Shown: positions 51,957 to 61,177 of the stretch, in pieces | Layout: each line of letters starts with the position of its first letter | How positions within the stretch are numbered: position 1 is the first letter of the stretch | Assembly (NCBI GenBank): GCA_900550465.1 | Contig: URSC01000002.1 | Coordinates: forward strand, 1 to 64,000 | DNA: 64,000 bases | Direction: 5' to 3' | Source: an uncultured Alistipes sp. | Lineage (GTDB): Bacteria; Bacteroidota; Bacteroidia; Bacteroidales; UBA932 | Notes under the pieces: model-generated | Databases searched by the model: none | What the model was told of the DNA's origin: nothing | Seen by the model: only the letters and a program-made list of their open reading frames with translations | Position numbers and translations under genes: made by a program

Positions 51957-52398
51957 TCAACATTTCCAGTATTTCTGAAAAATAAATGTCCGCGCATTCC
52001 GTCGTCGTCCGTGGTCGTACGCTACATTTTTACAACAAGCAGACTATCAATATTTAACAGAGACAGCATGTGCTTTCGTCCGTTCTAAAACCACTGGCCT
52101 CCACAGCCCAAACCACCAACCCCATGAGAGTCAGCGCATTCCAGGGCCACCCCGTGCGAACGATTCAAATTCGTTCACGCATTTTTCCGCAACGGCAGAG
52201 AAATGCGGAAAACAGTGCCATTGCGGAAAGGGCTAGGAAATGAAATGCGGCCCAGAGTCGCTGTAACGGGTGGAGACAGCAAATGTCGCAAACACAACGG
52301 CAGCAAATCACGGGAAATGCTGCCGTTGTGGTAAAAGGCGCTGCTGCGTGCAGGCGTTGCTGCATGCAACCGCGGGGTGACGTCCGCCTATAAAGGCG
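51957..52398. other. Gene-free region with two variant palindrome pairs
   Basis: No gene seen. TGCGAACGA and TCGTTCACGCA form an inverted pair at about 52155-52181. The variant palindrome element occurs twice: CCGCAACGGCA (52188) with TGCCATTGCGG (52216), and CACAACGGCAGCA (52293) with TGCTGCCGTTGTG (52318). The first pair's inner spacer (AGAGAAATGCGGAAAACAG) resembles the short spacer of the main arrays. The S41 protease gene ends at 52399. Confidence 0.6.
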
Positions 52399-53997
52399 TT
52401 ACTGCGGGGCCACAGCCGCCTGTATGACATTGTCTATCGCGGCGATGATGGGATAGAAGGCGCGGTCGTCCAGGGGGGAGTAGCGGCCGACGAGGGCGCG
52501 GAGCTGGACGAGGACAATGTCGCCGGAGACAGCCCACTGACGGCGGTCCACACCGCCCCCGCAGCGGGAGAGATAGGACAGGAAACCGGCTTCGAGATCC
52601 ATGCTGTCCAGCAGTGCGTTGAGATCATCCAGCGTCTCCACCTGACGCAGGGATGAGCGGTACCTGTCAGCGACTTCCGACGAATATTTCACTGCCAGGG
52701 CCTGACGGTTGATACGCACCAGCAGGTCGGTCACCCCTACCGTATCCACAGGCACGAATACATCGGGGATGATACCGCCTCCGCCGTAGACTACCTTGCC
52801 CTTGGGCGTCTCATAGCGCAGGGAATCGTTACGGACTATGCTGTCGGCGCTGGTCATCTCACCATGCTCGTATCTCTCGTATATATCGTAGACATAGCCC
52901 AGGTCATCGCCGGGCACGTAAGGCTTCTGGATGCACCTCCCGGTAGCGGTATAGAAACGCGCCACGGTCAGACGGATTCCGGAGTTGTCGGTGAAGAAGA
53001 TGGGTTCCTGCACCATGCCCTTGCCGTAGGTCCTGCGGCCGTAGATGACAGCCCGGTCATTGTCCTGCATGGCTCCGGCGAATATCTCGCTGGAAGAGGC
53101 GCTGCCCTCGTTGACCAGCACGGACAGCCGGATGTCCTGGCACTGCCCGCTGCCGTCGGCGTAGAAGTTCTGACGCGGACGGTGGGCTCCCTCCATATAG
53201 ACGATCAGGCTTCCCGCAGGCAGGAACTCATTGGACAGCAGCAGGGCCTGGTCCAGATAACCGCCGGTATTGTCCCGCAGATCGAATATCAGCCTGGTCA
53301 TGCCGGCCTCCAGCAGAGCAGGCACAGCCGCCGAGAACTCGGCATGACTGGTTCTGGTGAACTTGGAGAGTTTCATATATCCGGTCGTATCGTCTATCAT
53401 GTAGGACACGTCGATACTCTTGACCGGTATCTTGTCGCGGGTCACGTCGAATTCCACCATCTCCCGGTCGCGCATGATGTCCAGGTGCACGACTGAGCCG
53501 GAGACTCCCTTGAGCATGCCGACCAGGGAGTCCTGGTTGATCCTGACTCCGGCCACGGTCCGTCCGTCCACCGCTATGATCCGGTCCCCGGAAAGCAGTC
53601 CCGCCCGCTCGGAGGGTCCGCCGGCTATCACGCTGATGATGATGGCAGTATCCTCCGGTACGTTGAATGTCACACCGATGCCGTCGAAATTGCCTTCCAG
53701 TTCGGCGTTGGCCTCCTCCAGGCTCTTGGGCGGCAGGTAGACCGAGTGCGGGTCCAGCTCGCGGAGTATAAGCGGCAGGATATCCTCTGTCACCTTGTCG
53801 TAGTCGATGCTGTCCACATAGTTCTGCTCTATCTGCTCCAGCACCAGCCTGATCTTGTCCCAGCCATGACCAGAGTCCAGCATGGTCTGACGCTCTGCCC
53901 TACGGTTCGTCAGATTGGCAATGATTCCCCCGGTCATGAGTAGAATCAGGGCCCAGAGGACGTTTCTAAGTATCTTCAGTCTGTCAGGTTCAGGCAT
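52399..53997 (-). CDS. S41 family C-terminal processing peptidase (CtpA/Prc type)
   Basis: 532 residues: one membrane helix near the start (VLWALILLMTGGIIANL), a helical lead-in, a PDZ domain (about 90-175; GIGVTFNVPEDTAIIISVIAGGPSERAGLLSGDRIIAVDG) and an S41 catalytic core with Ser in VNEGSASSSEIFAGAMQD and Lys in RTYGKGMVQEP. It is a membrane-anchored periplasmic protease cutting protein C-termini or helping envelope turnover. The dCMP deaminase gene ends 2 bp upstream, so the two are translated together. Substrates are unknown. Confidence 0.94.
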   Translation of the reverse strand: MPEPDRLKILRNVLWALILLMTGGIIANLTNRRAERQTMLDSGHGWDKIRLVLEQIEQNYVDSIDYDKVTEDILPLILRELDPHSVYLPPKSLEEANAELEGNFDGIGVTFNVPEDTAIIISVIAGGPSERAGLLSGDRIIAVDGRTVAGVRINQDSLVGMLKGVSGSVVHLDIMRDREMVEFDVTRDKIPVKSIDVSYMIDDTTGYMKLSKFTRTSHAEFSAAVPALLEAGMTRLIFDLRDNTGGYLDQALLLSNEFLPAGSLIVYMEGAHRPRQNFYADGSGQCQDIRLSVLVNEGSASSSEIFAGAMQDNDRAVIYGRRTYGKGMVQEPIFFTDNSGIRLTVARFYTATGRCIQKPYVPGDDLGYVYDIYERYEHGEMTSADSIVRNDSLRYETPKGKVVYGGGGIIPDVFVPVDTVGVTDLLVRINRQALAVKYSSEVADRYRSSLRQVETLDDLNALLDSMDLEAGFLSYLSRCGGGVDRRQWAVSGDIVLVQLRALVGRYSPLDDRAFYPIIAAIDNVIQAAVAPQ

Positions 53998-53999
53998 GG

Positions 54000-54422
54000 C
54001 TACAGCATATCATATTTGCAGACCTCGATACCGGCCCTGCGGAGCAGTTCGATACCGTCGCGCACACTGTACTCTATGAGGTATACCACCCGCTTGATCC
54101 CGGCCTGGATAATGAGTTTTGCGCACTCCAGGCAGGGCGCGTCGGTGACATAGAGGGTCGCTCCCTGACTGTTGTTACCGGACTTGGCCACCTTGGTGAT
54201 GGCATTGGCCTCGGCGTGCAGCACGTAGGGCTTGGTCTTGCCTGTTGCGGGATCCTCGCAGATGTTCTCGAAACCGGAGGGGGTCCCGTTGAAGCCGTCC
54301 GAGATGATCATCCGATCCTTGACCAGCAGGGCTCCCACCTTCCTGCGCGTGCAGTAGGAGTTCTTCGCCCATACCCTGGCCATTTCCAGATAGCTGCGGT
54401 CAAACTGTTCCTGTTTGGTCAT
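54000..54422 (-). CDS. Deoxycytidylate (dCMP) deaminase
   Basis: 140 residues, the ComEB/dCMP-deaminase length. Zinc-binding motifs: HAEANAI with catalytic Glu and PCLECAKL with two Cys. NSYCTRRKVGALLVKDRMIISDGFNGTPSGF is the substrate-side region of this family. It converts dCMP to dUMP for thymidylate synthesis. It lies between acyl-CoA ligase and S41 protease in a close-packed block with no obvious functional link. Related cytidine or riboflavin deaminases are less likely given the N-terminal motif. Confidence 0.93.
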   Translation of the reverse strand: MTKQEQFDRSYLEMARVWAKNSYCTRRKVGALLVKDRMIISDGFNGTPSGFENICEDPATGKTKPYVLHAEANAITKVAKSGNNSQGATLYVTDAPCLECAKLIIQAGIKRVVYLIEYSVRDGIELLRRAGIEVCKYDML

Positions 54423-54440
54423 ATTGTACTGAAAAATAAA

Positions 54441-56108
54441 CTAGTTGTTGGTTCTCTGATAGAGATATCTCTTGATGCTCTTCTTGGGGGTCTTCTCGAA
54501 CTCCTCGGGGAAGAGTTCGACTGCCCCCACCTTGCAGTAGTTGGGCTGATGGGCGTTCATTTCCTTGATACTCTGCTGTATCCTGGCCAGAAGCTCGTCC
54601 TTGGAGAGTCCGTCTGCGGCGGCCATCTCGGAATCAGGATATACCAGAGCCCGGAGTCCGCCGTTGTCCTCGATGACAAGGGACTCGATGACGTATGGCA
54701 TGTTGTTGATCTCGCCCTCTATCTCCTCGGGATAGATGTTCTGTCCGGAAGGACCGAGAATCATGCTCTTGCAGCGTCCCTTGATGAAGAGGAAGCCGTC
54801 GGAGTCTATCACGCCCATGTCACCGGTACGGAACCATCCGTCCTCGGTAAATACCTCGGCTGTAGCCTCCTCATTCTTGTAGTAGCCCAGGAAGACATTG
54901 TCTCCTTTTACGAGAATCTCGCCGGGTATGTTGGCCGGATCGGTAGAGTCTATCATCACCTGCATCCTCGGAGCCGCCTTGCCGCAGGAATAGAGCTTGG
55001 TCTGGTTCCAGCGGGCATACGTGATGATGGGGCCGCACTCGGTCATGCCGTAGCCCACCGTGAAGCGGAATCCGATACGGCGGAAGAAGGCCTCGGCCTC
55101 GCGGTTGAACGCCGCTCCTCCGATGATCACCTCGTCGAATTTGCCTCCGAAGGCCTCGTCGAGCTGGTGGTTGATCTTCTTGAGTATCTTCTCGTCAATG
55201 ACGGGGAGCCTGAGCAGCAGGCGGATGTCCCGACGGTTGATGATGGGCTCGAGTTTCTTCTTGTATATCTTCTCAATGACCAGCGGCACGGTCACGATAA
55301 GGTCGGGCTTGACCGAACCCATGGCATCGAGGATAATCTTTGGGGTCGGGAGCCTGGTAAGGAAATGCACGTGGCAGCCCAGGCAGAACTCCACCAGAAA
55401 CTCGAACAGCATACCGTACATGTGGGCGGTGGGGAGCATGGACACGCAGTTGGAGGCATTGTCCAGATGACCGTGCACCTCGAAACCGAAGAGGACGTTC
55501 GAGAGAATGGAACGGTACGGCAGCATCACGCCCTTGGAGAATCCAGAGGTGCCGGAGGTGTAGTTGATCATCGCCAGTTCCTCGGGGGAATCCTCGTAGT
55601 AGTTTACGCAGTCAGGGTGGAAACTGTGGGGATATTTCTTGCCGAAGAGCTCGTTGAGGTGCTCACGGGTATGGGCTATCTTGTCATTGGAGGCGTAGAG
55701 CAGGGAAAAATCGTTCATCAGGATAATGGCGTCCAGGCCCGGCATCTCCGACTGGGAAAGGCCTTCCCACACCATGTCTCCGACGAAGAACACACGGGCG
55801 TCGGAATGATTGACGAGGTGGTAGATGTTCCCGCTCTTGAACTCATGCAGCAGAGGCACGGGCACAGCTCCGTAGGTCAGGGCTGCGAGGAAGGAAACGG
55901 CCCAGTTGGCCTGGTTCCTCGAGCAGATGGCGATCTTGTCGCCGCGCTGCAGTCCGCACATCTCGAGCATGATATGTATCTTCTCTATCCTGCGGGCCAC
56001 GTCCCGGTAGTAAAGGGTGACTCCGTTGTAGTCGGAGAGAGCGGGACAGTCCCAGTTTTTCTTAATGCTGGCTTCAATGATTTTGTTCAATGATTTAGGT
56101 TGTTCCAT
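54441..56108 (-). CDS. AMP-binding long-chain acyl-CoA ligase-like protein
   Basis: About 555 residues from the ATG at 56108 (MEQPKSLNKIIEASIKKNWD); a further in-frame start at 56153 overlaps the previous gene. AMP-binding motifs are INYTSGTSGFSKGVMLPY (P-loop-like), GYGMTECGP, DGWFRTGDMG and KGRCKSMILGPSGQNIYPEEIE. It should activate fatty or other carboxylic acids as adenylates and transfer them to CoA. It follows an MsbA-like exporter gene by 20 bp, consistent with a role in lipid or envelope metabolism. The exact acid is unknown. Confidence 0.93.
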   Translation of the reverse strand: MEQPKSLNKIIEASIKKNWDCPALSDYNGVTLYYRDVARRIEKIHIMLEMCGLQRGDKIAICSRNQANWAVSFLAALTYGAVPVPLLHEFKSGNIYHLVNHSDARVFFVGDMVWEGLSQSEMPGLDAIILMNDFSLLYASNDKIAHTREHLNELFGKKYPHSFHPDCVNYYEDSPEELAMINYTSGTSGFSKGVMLPYRSILSNVLFGFEVHGHLDNASNCVSMLPTAHMYGMLFEFLVEFCLGCHVHFLTRLPTPKIILDAMGSVKPDLIVTVPLVIEKIYKKKLEPIINRRDIRLLLRLPVIDEKILKKINHQLDEAFGGKFDEVIIGGAAFNREAEAFFRRIGFRFTVGYGMTECGPIITYARWNQTKLYSCGKAAPRMQVMIDSTDPANIPGEILVKGDNVFLGYYKNEEATAEVFTEDGWFRTGDMGVIDSDGFLFIKGRCKSMILGPSGQNIYPEEIEGEINNMPYVIESLVIEDNGGLRALVYPDSEMAAADGLSKDELLARIQQSIKEMNAHQPNYCKVGAVELFPEEFEKTPKKSIKRYLYQRTNN

Positions 56109-56128
56109 ATTCAGGGTCTTAGTTGTTT

Positions 56129-57955
56129 CTAGTTGAATGTCTGCATCTCGCACAGGTGCGAGTAGAGTCCGCCGGAGGACAGGAGCTCCGAGTGGGAGCC
56201 TCTTTCCACGATACGGCCCTCCTTCATGACGAGTATCTCGTCGGCATGCTGGATGGTGGAGAGACGGTGGGCGATGACGATGGAGGTACGGTTCTCCATC
56301 AGTTTGGTGAGGGCATCCTGCACCAGACGCTCGCTCTCGGTGTCGAGGGCCGAGGTGGCCTCGTCCAGGATGAGAATCGGAGGATTCTTGAGCACCGCCC
56401 TGGCGATGGCGATTCTCTGCCGCTGACCGCCGGAAAGCTTGCCGCCGCGGTCTCCGATATTGGTGTCATAACCCTCGGGCATCTGGGTGATGAACTCATG
56501 AGCGTTGGCGATTCTGGCCGCACGGATGACATCCTCATCGGGGACGTCCTCCATTCCGAAGGTGATGTTGTTGCGGACAGTATCGTTGAACAGTATCGCC
56601 TCCTGGGTCACGATGCCCATCAGGGAGATGAGTTCCTTGGGATAATACTGCCGGATATCCGTACCGTCTATGAATATACCGCCGTCAGTGACATCGTAGA
56701 ACCTGGGCAGCAGGTCGGCCAGAGTGGACTTGCCGGCGCCGGAAGGGCCTACGACCGCCACCATTTTCCCCTTAGGGATAGTGATGCTGATATCCTTGAG
56801 CACATAGTCGGTAGAATACTTGAAGGACACGTGACGGTACTCGACGGACTCCTTGAACTCCGATATGTGCACCGGGTTATCAGCCTTGCGGATGGAGGGC
56901 TCGGCGTCGAGGATGGCGAATATCCTGTTGCCGGACACCAGTCCCTTCTGCACATTGGAGTAAGCCGCCGCTATGGCCTTCGACGGCTCCAGCACCCTCC
57001 AGTAGAAGGCGATGTAGACAATGAATCCCGAGAGACTCATGCCCAGCTCGCCCTTCATCTGCAGGATACCGCCGTAAAAGAGGACGGCCGCGGCCACCGA
57101 TATGCCCAGGAACTCGGACAGGGGCGAGGCCAGTTCCTGACGGGTGTACATGGCCCGGCTCACGTTCTTGTGCTCCTCGTTGGTGCGGTCGAAATGGTCG
57201 CGCACGTATTTCTGGGCGTTGAAGGCCTTGATGATCCTCACGCCTGAGATGGCTTCCTCGAAGTGGCTGATAATCTGCCCCATCAGCGCCTGTGTCCGCG
57301 TAGCGCCGCGCTTGAGCTTGCGGGTCACGGCTCCTATGACGAAGGCGGAGATGGGCAGCGTTATGAGCGTGAGTATGGTCAGCTTGGGCGACATGTAGAA
57401 CAGGCCTATCAGGAAACCTATGATCAGCAGCGGCTCCCGGAAGAGGATGTGGAAGCTGCTCGCCACGCTGTTCTGCACCTCGTTGACGTCGTTGGAGACG
57501 CTGGAGAGGATATCACCGGTACGCTTCTGCTTGAAATAATCGACGTTGAGACGGGTTATCTTGTTGAACAGGTCGGTGCGGATGTTCTTCATCACGTATG
57601 TCTTCATGTTGACCAGTATCTTCTGGGAGAGGAACCTGGTCAGGTTGGACAGGAAAGAGGTGATGATCAGCACCACGCACACGAACATCAGTCCTTTGAG
57701 AGGACCGCTGGCCTCCAGGATCCTGGTAAGGTAGTACTGGAACACTCCGTAGAAATAATCCACCGTCAGGGAAAATTCCGGCATGGCCGAGAACTTCTCC
57801 ACGGCGTCCGGGTCGAACAGGACCTCCAGCAGAGGCTTGATCAGGGCATAATTGACCACGCCGAATATTACGGACAATATGGAGAAAGCCAGATACCCCG
57901 GCCAAAAACGGCTGTAGGGCCTGGCATAAGAAAGGATACGTTTAAATGCGCTCAT
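56129..57955 (-). CDS. MsbA-like ABC exporter (fused permease and ATPase)
   Basis: 608 residues. An N-terminal type IV ABC membrane domain with six helices (1-340) precedes an ATPase with Walker A GPSGAGKSTL, Q-loop MGIVTQEAILFNDTV, signature KLSGGQRQRIAIARA, Walker B ILILDEATSALD and H-loop IVIAHRLSTI. This is the half-transporter exporter form, acting as a homodimer. The similarity is to MsbA-type lipid or drug flippases; lipid A precursor export is the usual role in the family. It lies between DUF4834 and the acyl-CoA ligase, with small gaps. Confidence 0.94.
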   Translation of the reverse strand: MSAFKRILSYARPYSRFWPGYLAFSILSVIFGVVNYALIKPLLEVLFDPDAVEKFSAMPEFSLTVDYFYGVFQYYLTRILEASGPLKGLMFVCVVLIITSFLSNLTRFLSQKILVNMKTYVMKNIRTDLFNKITRLNVDYFKQKRTGDILSSVSNDVNEVQNSVASSFHILFREPLLIIGFLIGLFYMSPKLTILTLITLPISAFVIGAVTRKLKRGATRTQALMGQIISHFEEAISGVRIIKAFNAQKYVRDHFDRTNEEHKNVSRAMYTRQELASPLSEFLGISVAAAVLFYGGILQMKGELGMSLSGFIVYIAFYWRVLEPSKAIAAAYSNVQKGLVSGNRIFAILDAEPSIRKADNPVHISEFKESVEYRHVSFKYSTDYVLKDISITIPKGKMVAVVGPSGAGKSTLADLLPRFYDVTDGGIFIDGTDIRQYYPKELISLMGIVTQEAILFNDTVRNNITFGMEDVPDEDVIRAARIANAHEFITQMPEGYDTNIGDRGGKLSGGQRQRIAIARAVLKNPPILILDEATSALDTESERLVQDALTKLMENRTSIVIAHRLSTIQHADEILVMKEGRIVERGSHSELLSSGGLYSHLCEMQTFN

Positions 57956-57973
57956 CGGTAATCTCTGCTAAAT

Positions 57974-58207
57974 CTATTTCTTCCTGTCATCCACCTCCTC
58001 GAAGTCCACATACTCTCCTACGTGGTCCCCGATTATCTTCTCACCGGCAGTAGCGTCCTGGCCGGATACCGTCACCTCGCCCTCGCGGTTTTCCCTGCGG
58101 CGCCCGATATTGCGGATGCGTCCGTGGAGAACCTTGAGGAAGAGGAGCGGCAAGGCGACTATGAGCACCAGCGCACCTATGATGAATGTCATTATAAGAC
58201 TGAACAT
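57974..58207 (-). CDS. DUF4834 small membrane protein
   Basis: 77 residues: one N-terminal membrane helix (LIMTFIIGALVLIVALPLLFLKVL), a basic stretch (RIRNIGRRRENR) and an acidic C-terminus (GEYVDFEEVDDRKK). This matches the Bacteroidetes DUF4834 family in length and layout, including the YVDFEE end. Function unknown. It lies 18 bp before the ABC exporter gene and 13 bp after the previous gene, within the same operon-like block. Confidence 0.8.
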   Translation of the reverse strand: MFSLIMTFIIGALVLIVALPLLFLKVLHGRIRNIGRRRENREGEVTVSGQDATAGEKIIGDHVGEYVDFEEVDDRKK

Positions 58208-58220
58208 ACTAATTCTAGCA

Positions 58221-60461
58221 CTATCGTTTCCTGAACGAACCGTCGTTCAGGTCCAGGACCATCGCACGTCCGTCCGCCGTGGTGACTCCCACCTCATGGG
58301 AGGACAGCGGCTCGACCTGCGTATCCCTGGTCAGTTTGCGTTTCTTGCTGAAATCAGCACATATCGTGCCATCCGCACGGTATATCAGGGTCTGGTAGGA
58401 AGTCCTCACTACCCAGTACCTGCCGTCTCCGACAGTCAGCGGCTCCGGCAGGGAGATTATGCGTTCCGCCAGAGTCACCGGCTTCCAGCCGGGAAGCGGC
58501 TTGCCGTCTATATCGTACTGCACCAGGGTATTGTCCGTATGCAGCACCATCAGGGTATAATCCTTATTGCCCTTGAAATCATACACGTCGGGGCCGAGAA
58601 GTATCCCCTTACCCAGACTTATGGGGAACCGTCCCACCGTCCGTCCCAGACGGTCCAGCAGGTGGATGCTCTCCCCGGCACCGAAGAGCATCTGCAGCTT
58701 ATTGTTCTTGAGATAGTCTATCTGTCTCACCGTCCCGCAGAGCGGCTTGTCGAACTTGACGGTCCATACCGGACGGCGGGAACTGTTGAGCAGACGTATG
58801 TCATGGTTGTCCAGCTGCTCCAGGTAATTGGTAGAACCGTCGATAAAATTCTTGACCGGGAAAGGTCCTTCCGGCACAGTCACCGGCACATCCTCCACTA
58901 TCACCGGAGTCCCACCGTCCTCCGTTCCGGAAGGGCTCGGCAGGGCGCTGAGATTTTCGCGGTAGAGCGAGGCTCTGACAGCTAGTGAGTTGCCGGCCTT
59001 AAACATATTGAGCGACAGCCACTCCATATTCATCACCCCGAGATTCGGTCTCAACATCCGGGCATACTGCTTCTTGAGACAGGAGACAAGGCTGTCGGCA
59101 GAGCGTCCCAGATTGACCATCACCGACAGTGATGACATCTCCCTCAGTTCCGGTGCCGCAGGTGTCTGCGACAGATAGTCGGCCAGAGAGAAGAACGTGC
59201 CTTCAGTCCTGTCTTTCATGAGGGTAGAGAGTTCATCCTTGCCTCCTACCAGGACCCATTCTCCCATAATGCAGAAATATCCGTCGGATGAAGGAGTGAA
59301 CACCTTTCCCAGCAGGGCCGGGACATATCCCCCGAAGGAGAATGTGCTGACAGGCTGAGAGCATTCTCCCGCAGCGGCAGGATCGGAACATCTCATCGCC
59401 AGAATCCGTTTTTCTCCTGAATTTCCGAATACCGACGAGAATACGGCCACCTCGCTTATTCCGAGAGACTCCACGAAATCATAGGTGGACCGTCCTCCGT
59501 TCCCGGATACGGCGAGAGCATTGACATAGTCATAATCTTTCTTGCGTCCGTCCGCCGCTATGAAGGTACTGTAAGCCTTCATGTAATCAGGATAAGAGGT
59601 CACCGGAAGTGTCAGGACCCATGAGGCGCTGTACGGAACTACGGAATAGACCTCCGGTTTCCGTCCCCGCTGGGTCAGGAGCACGTCCGAGAATTTATCT
59701 CCGGTACGGACACTCATTACCCGTCCGTCAAATGTCTTCGGACTGTCGCTGCTTCCCTCTCCGAAAGCGCCCCAGTCGGCGAAAGCCTGAAAAAATGAGG
59801 CATATCCCACATAGCCCCGGGCCGCTGCCCCAGAGAAAAGTTTCCCGAGATTGGAGAAATTGACATGCAGTACACCCCTTTCGGAAGAAACTCCGGATAT
59901 CCTGGAATACAGAGGGTTGTCCTTAATGGAGGTACCGTTCTCCAGATGTCTCAGGGATGCCTCCACTATCACCAGGGAGGGGCTGGCGATCAGAAAACTG
60001 CCGTATTCGGCGAATGAGGCGTCGGGAACCGCTGACTTATGCACCGTCACGGAGCCGTAGCGTTTGTCCACCACTCCGCCGCATTTCTGCAGGATACGGT
60101 CCATGAGCGCTTCTGCATCCTCATCCTCCGGAATCGAGACCACCAGAAGAGGAGAGACCTCGTTCTTGGTGGAATAATGCATTGAGAGGGCTGCCTCCCA
60201 TTCGGAAGCATGGTCGGGAATGCACTCCAGAAGCCTGCCGAGGGCACTTCCGCCGTCAACAAACTCTGCGGCATCCGAAAGGGAGGCGGCCTCAAAGAGG
60301 AATATCGCATCGGAAGGCACGGCCTCCACTCCGTCTGTAAGCCGGTCTGTCCCGGCATTCTCCGCACTGTCCCCGAAAAACAGGGTGCAGAAGAGCCAGC
60401 CGATTCCGGCCAGCAGCAGCACAGCGACCACCGTGCAGATGATTATACTCCTCTTGCTCAT
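58221..60461 (-). CDS. Large membrane-anchored protein, function not recognised
   Basis: 746 residues: an N-terminal anchor helix (SIIICTVVAVLLLAGIGWLFCTLFF), then a mostly beta and mixed region of about 470 residues (VPSDAIFLFEAASLSDAAEFVDGG; an ILASPSL-like repeat), and a C-terminal third of short repeated strands (RLLNSSRRPVWTVKFDKPL, IHLLDRLGRTVGRFPISLG, LVQYDIDGKPLPGW, LIYRADGTICADF) resembling a beta-propeller. The bulk should be periplasmic. No catalytic motif is seen. Its place before DUF4834 and an exporter suggests an envelope role; I cannot name it. Confidence 0.72.
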   Translation of the reverse strand: MSKRSIIICTVVAVLLLAGIGWLFCTLFFGDSAENAGTDRLTDGVEAVPSDAIFLFEAASLSDAAEFVDGGSALGRLLECIPDHASEWEAALSMHYSTKNEVSPLLVVSIPEDEDAEALMDRILQKCGGVVDKRYGSVTVHKSAVPDASFAEYGSFLIASPSLVIVEASLRHLENGTSIKDNPLYSRISGVSSERGVLHVNFSNLGKLFSGAAARGYVGYASFFQAFADWGAFGEGSSDSPKTFDGRVMSVRTGDKFSDVLLTQRGRKPEVYSVVPYSASWVLTLPVTSYPDYMKAYSTFIAADGRKKDYDYVNALAVSGNGGRSTYDFVESLGISEVAVFSSVFGNSGEKRILAMRCSDPAAAGECSQPVSTFSFGGYVPALLGKVFTPSSDGYFCIMGEWVLVGGKDELSTLMKDRTEGTFFSLADYLSQTPAAPELREMSSLSVMVNLGRSADSLVSCLKKQYARMLRPNLGVMNMEWLSLNMFKAGNSLAVRASLYRENLSALPSPSGTEDGGTPVIVEDVPVTVPEGPFPVKNFIDGSTNYLEQLDNHDIRLLNSSRRPVWTVKFDKPLCGTVRQIDYLKNNKLQMLFGAGESIHLLDRLGRTVGRFPISLGKGILLGPDVYDFKGNKDYTLMVLHTDNTLVQYDIDGKPLPGWKPVTLAERIISLPEPLTVGDGRYWVVRTSYQTLIYRADGTICADFSKKRKLTRDTQVEPLSSHEVGVTTADGRAMVLDLNDGSFRKR

Positions 60462-60471
60462 ATTTTAAAGA

Positions 60472-61176
60472 CTACTCGCTCTTGAAGACCTTGATAAGCT
60501 CCACGTCGAAGATGAGGGTGCTGTTGGCCGGGATAGGACCGGTTGCGCGCTCTCCATAAGCGAGGCTGGAGGGAATGAAGAGACGGATCTTGCCGCCTTC
60601 CTTGACGTATGTGAGACCCTCGCCCCAGCCCTTGATCACTCCGTTGAGGGGGAACTTGATGCTCTCGCCCCTTTCGTAAGAGGAATCAAACACTGTTCCG
60701 TCGAGCAGACGGCCCTCATAGTTGACCTCTACGGTGTCGGTTGCGGCAGGAGCGATGCCGGTACCTTCCTCCTCAATAATATACTGCAGACCGCTCTCTG
60801 TCTCCACAACTCCTTCCTTTTCTTTATTGGCTGCAAGGAAATCCTCGCCTTCCTTCAGATTCTCAAGCGCCCTGTAGGCCTGCTGGGTCATCAGGTGGGT
60901 CTGTATAATCACGCCCAGACGGGTCTCGTCGAGCATGACGTCCTTCTCATTGAGCACATCGTTGAATCCCTTTCTGAGCTGGGCAAGATCTATCTCTCCG
61001 AAAGGTGACGAGGTAATCATCTTTCCGAAATACATGCCGAGCGCGTAGCTTACGGTATCAATCTGAGCGGATGTGGTCTCAGGAGACTTGTTCCCTTTCT
61101 GATAAGTTCCTGCGCAGGATGAGAGCGCGAGTACTGCCGCACATGAGGCGGCGATTACAAATGCAAATCTTTTCAT
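60472..61176 (-). CDS. FKBP-type peptidyl-prolyl isomerase lipoprotein
   Basis: About 234 residues from the Met at 61176 (MKRFAFVIAASCAAVLALSSCAG), giving a lipobox Cys near 21; an earlier Met at 61188 would overlap nhaA. A helical N-terminal domain (FKBP_N type; SYALGMYFGKMI) precedes the FKBP fold with ATDTVEVNYEGRLLDGTVFDSSYERG, VIKGWGEGL and GGKIRLFIPSSLAYGERATG. It should catalyse proline isomerisation in the periplasm, aiding folding of exported proteins. The nhaA stop is about 1 bp upstream. Confidence 0.94.
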   Translation of the reverse strand: MKRFAFVIAASCAAVLALSSCAGTYQKGNKSPETTSAQIDTVSYALGMYFGKMITSSPFGEIDLAQLRKGFNDVLNEKDVMLDETRLGVIIQTHLMTQQAYRALENLKEGEDFLAANKEKEGVVETESGLQYIIEEEGTGIAPAATDTVEVNYEGRLLDGTVFDSSYERGESIKFPLNGVIKGWGEGLTYVKEGGKIRLFIPSSLAYGERATGPIPANSTLIFDVELIKVFKSE

Positions 61177-61177
61177 T

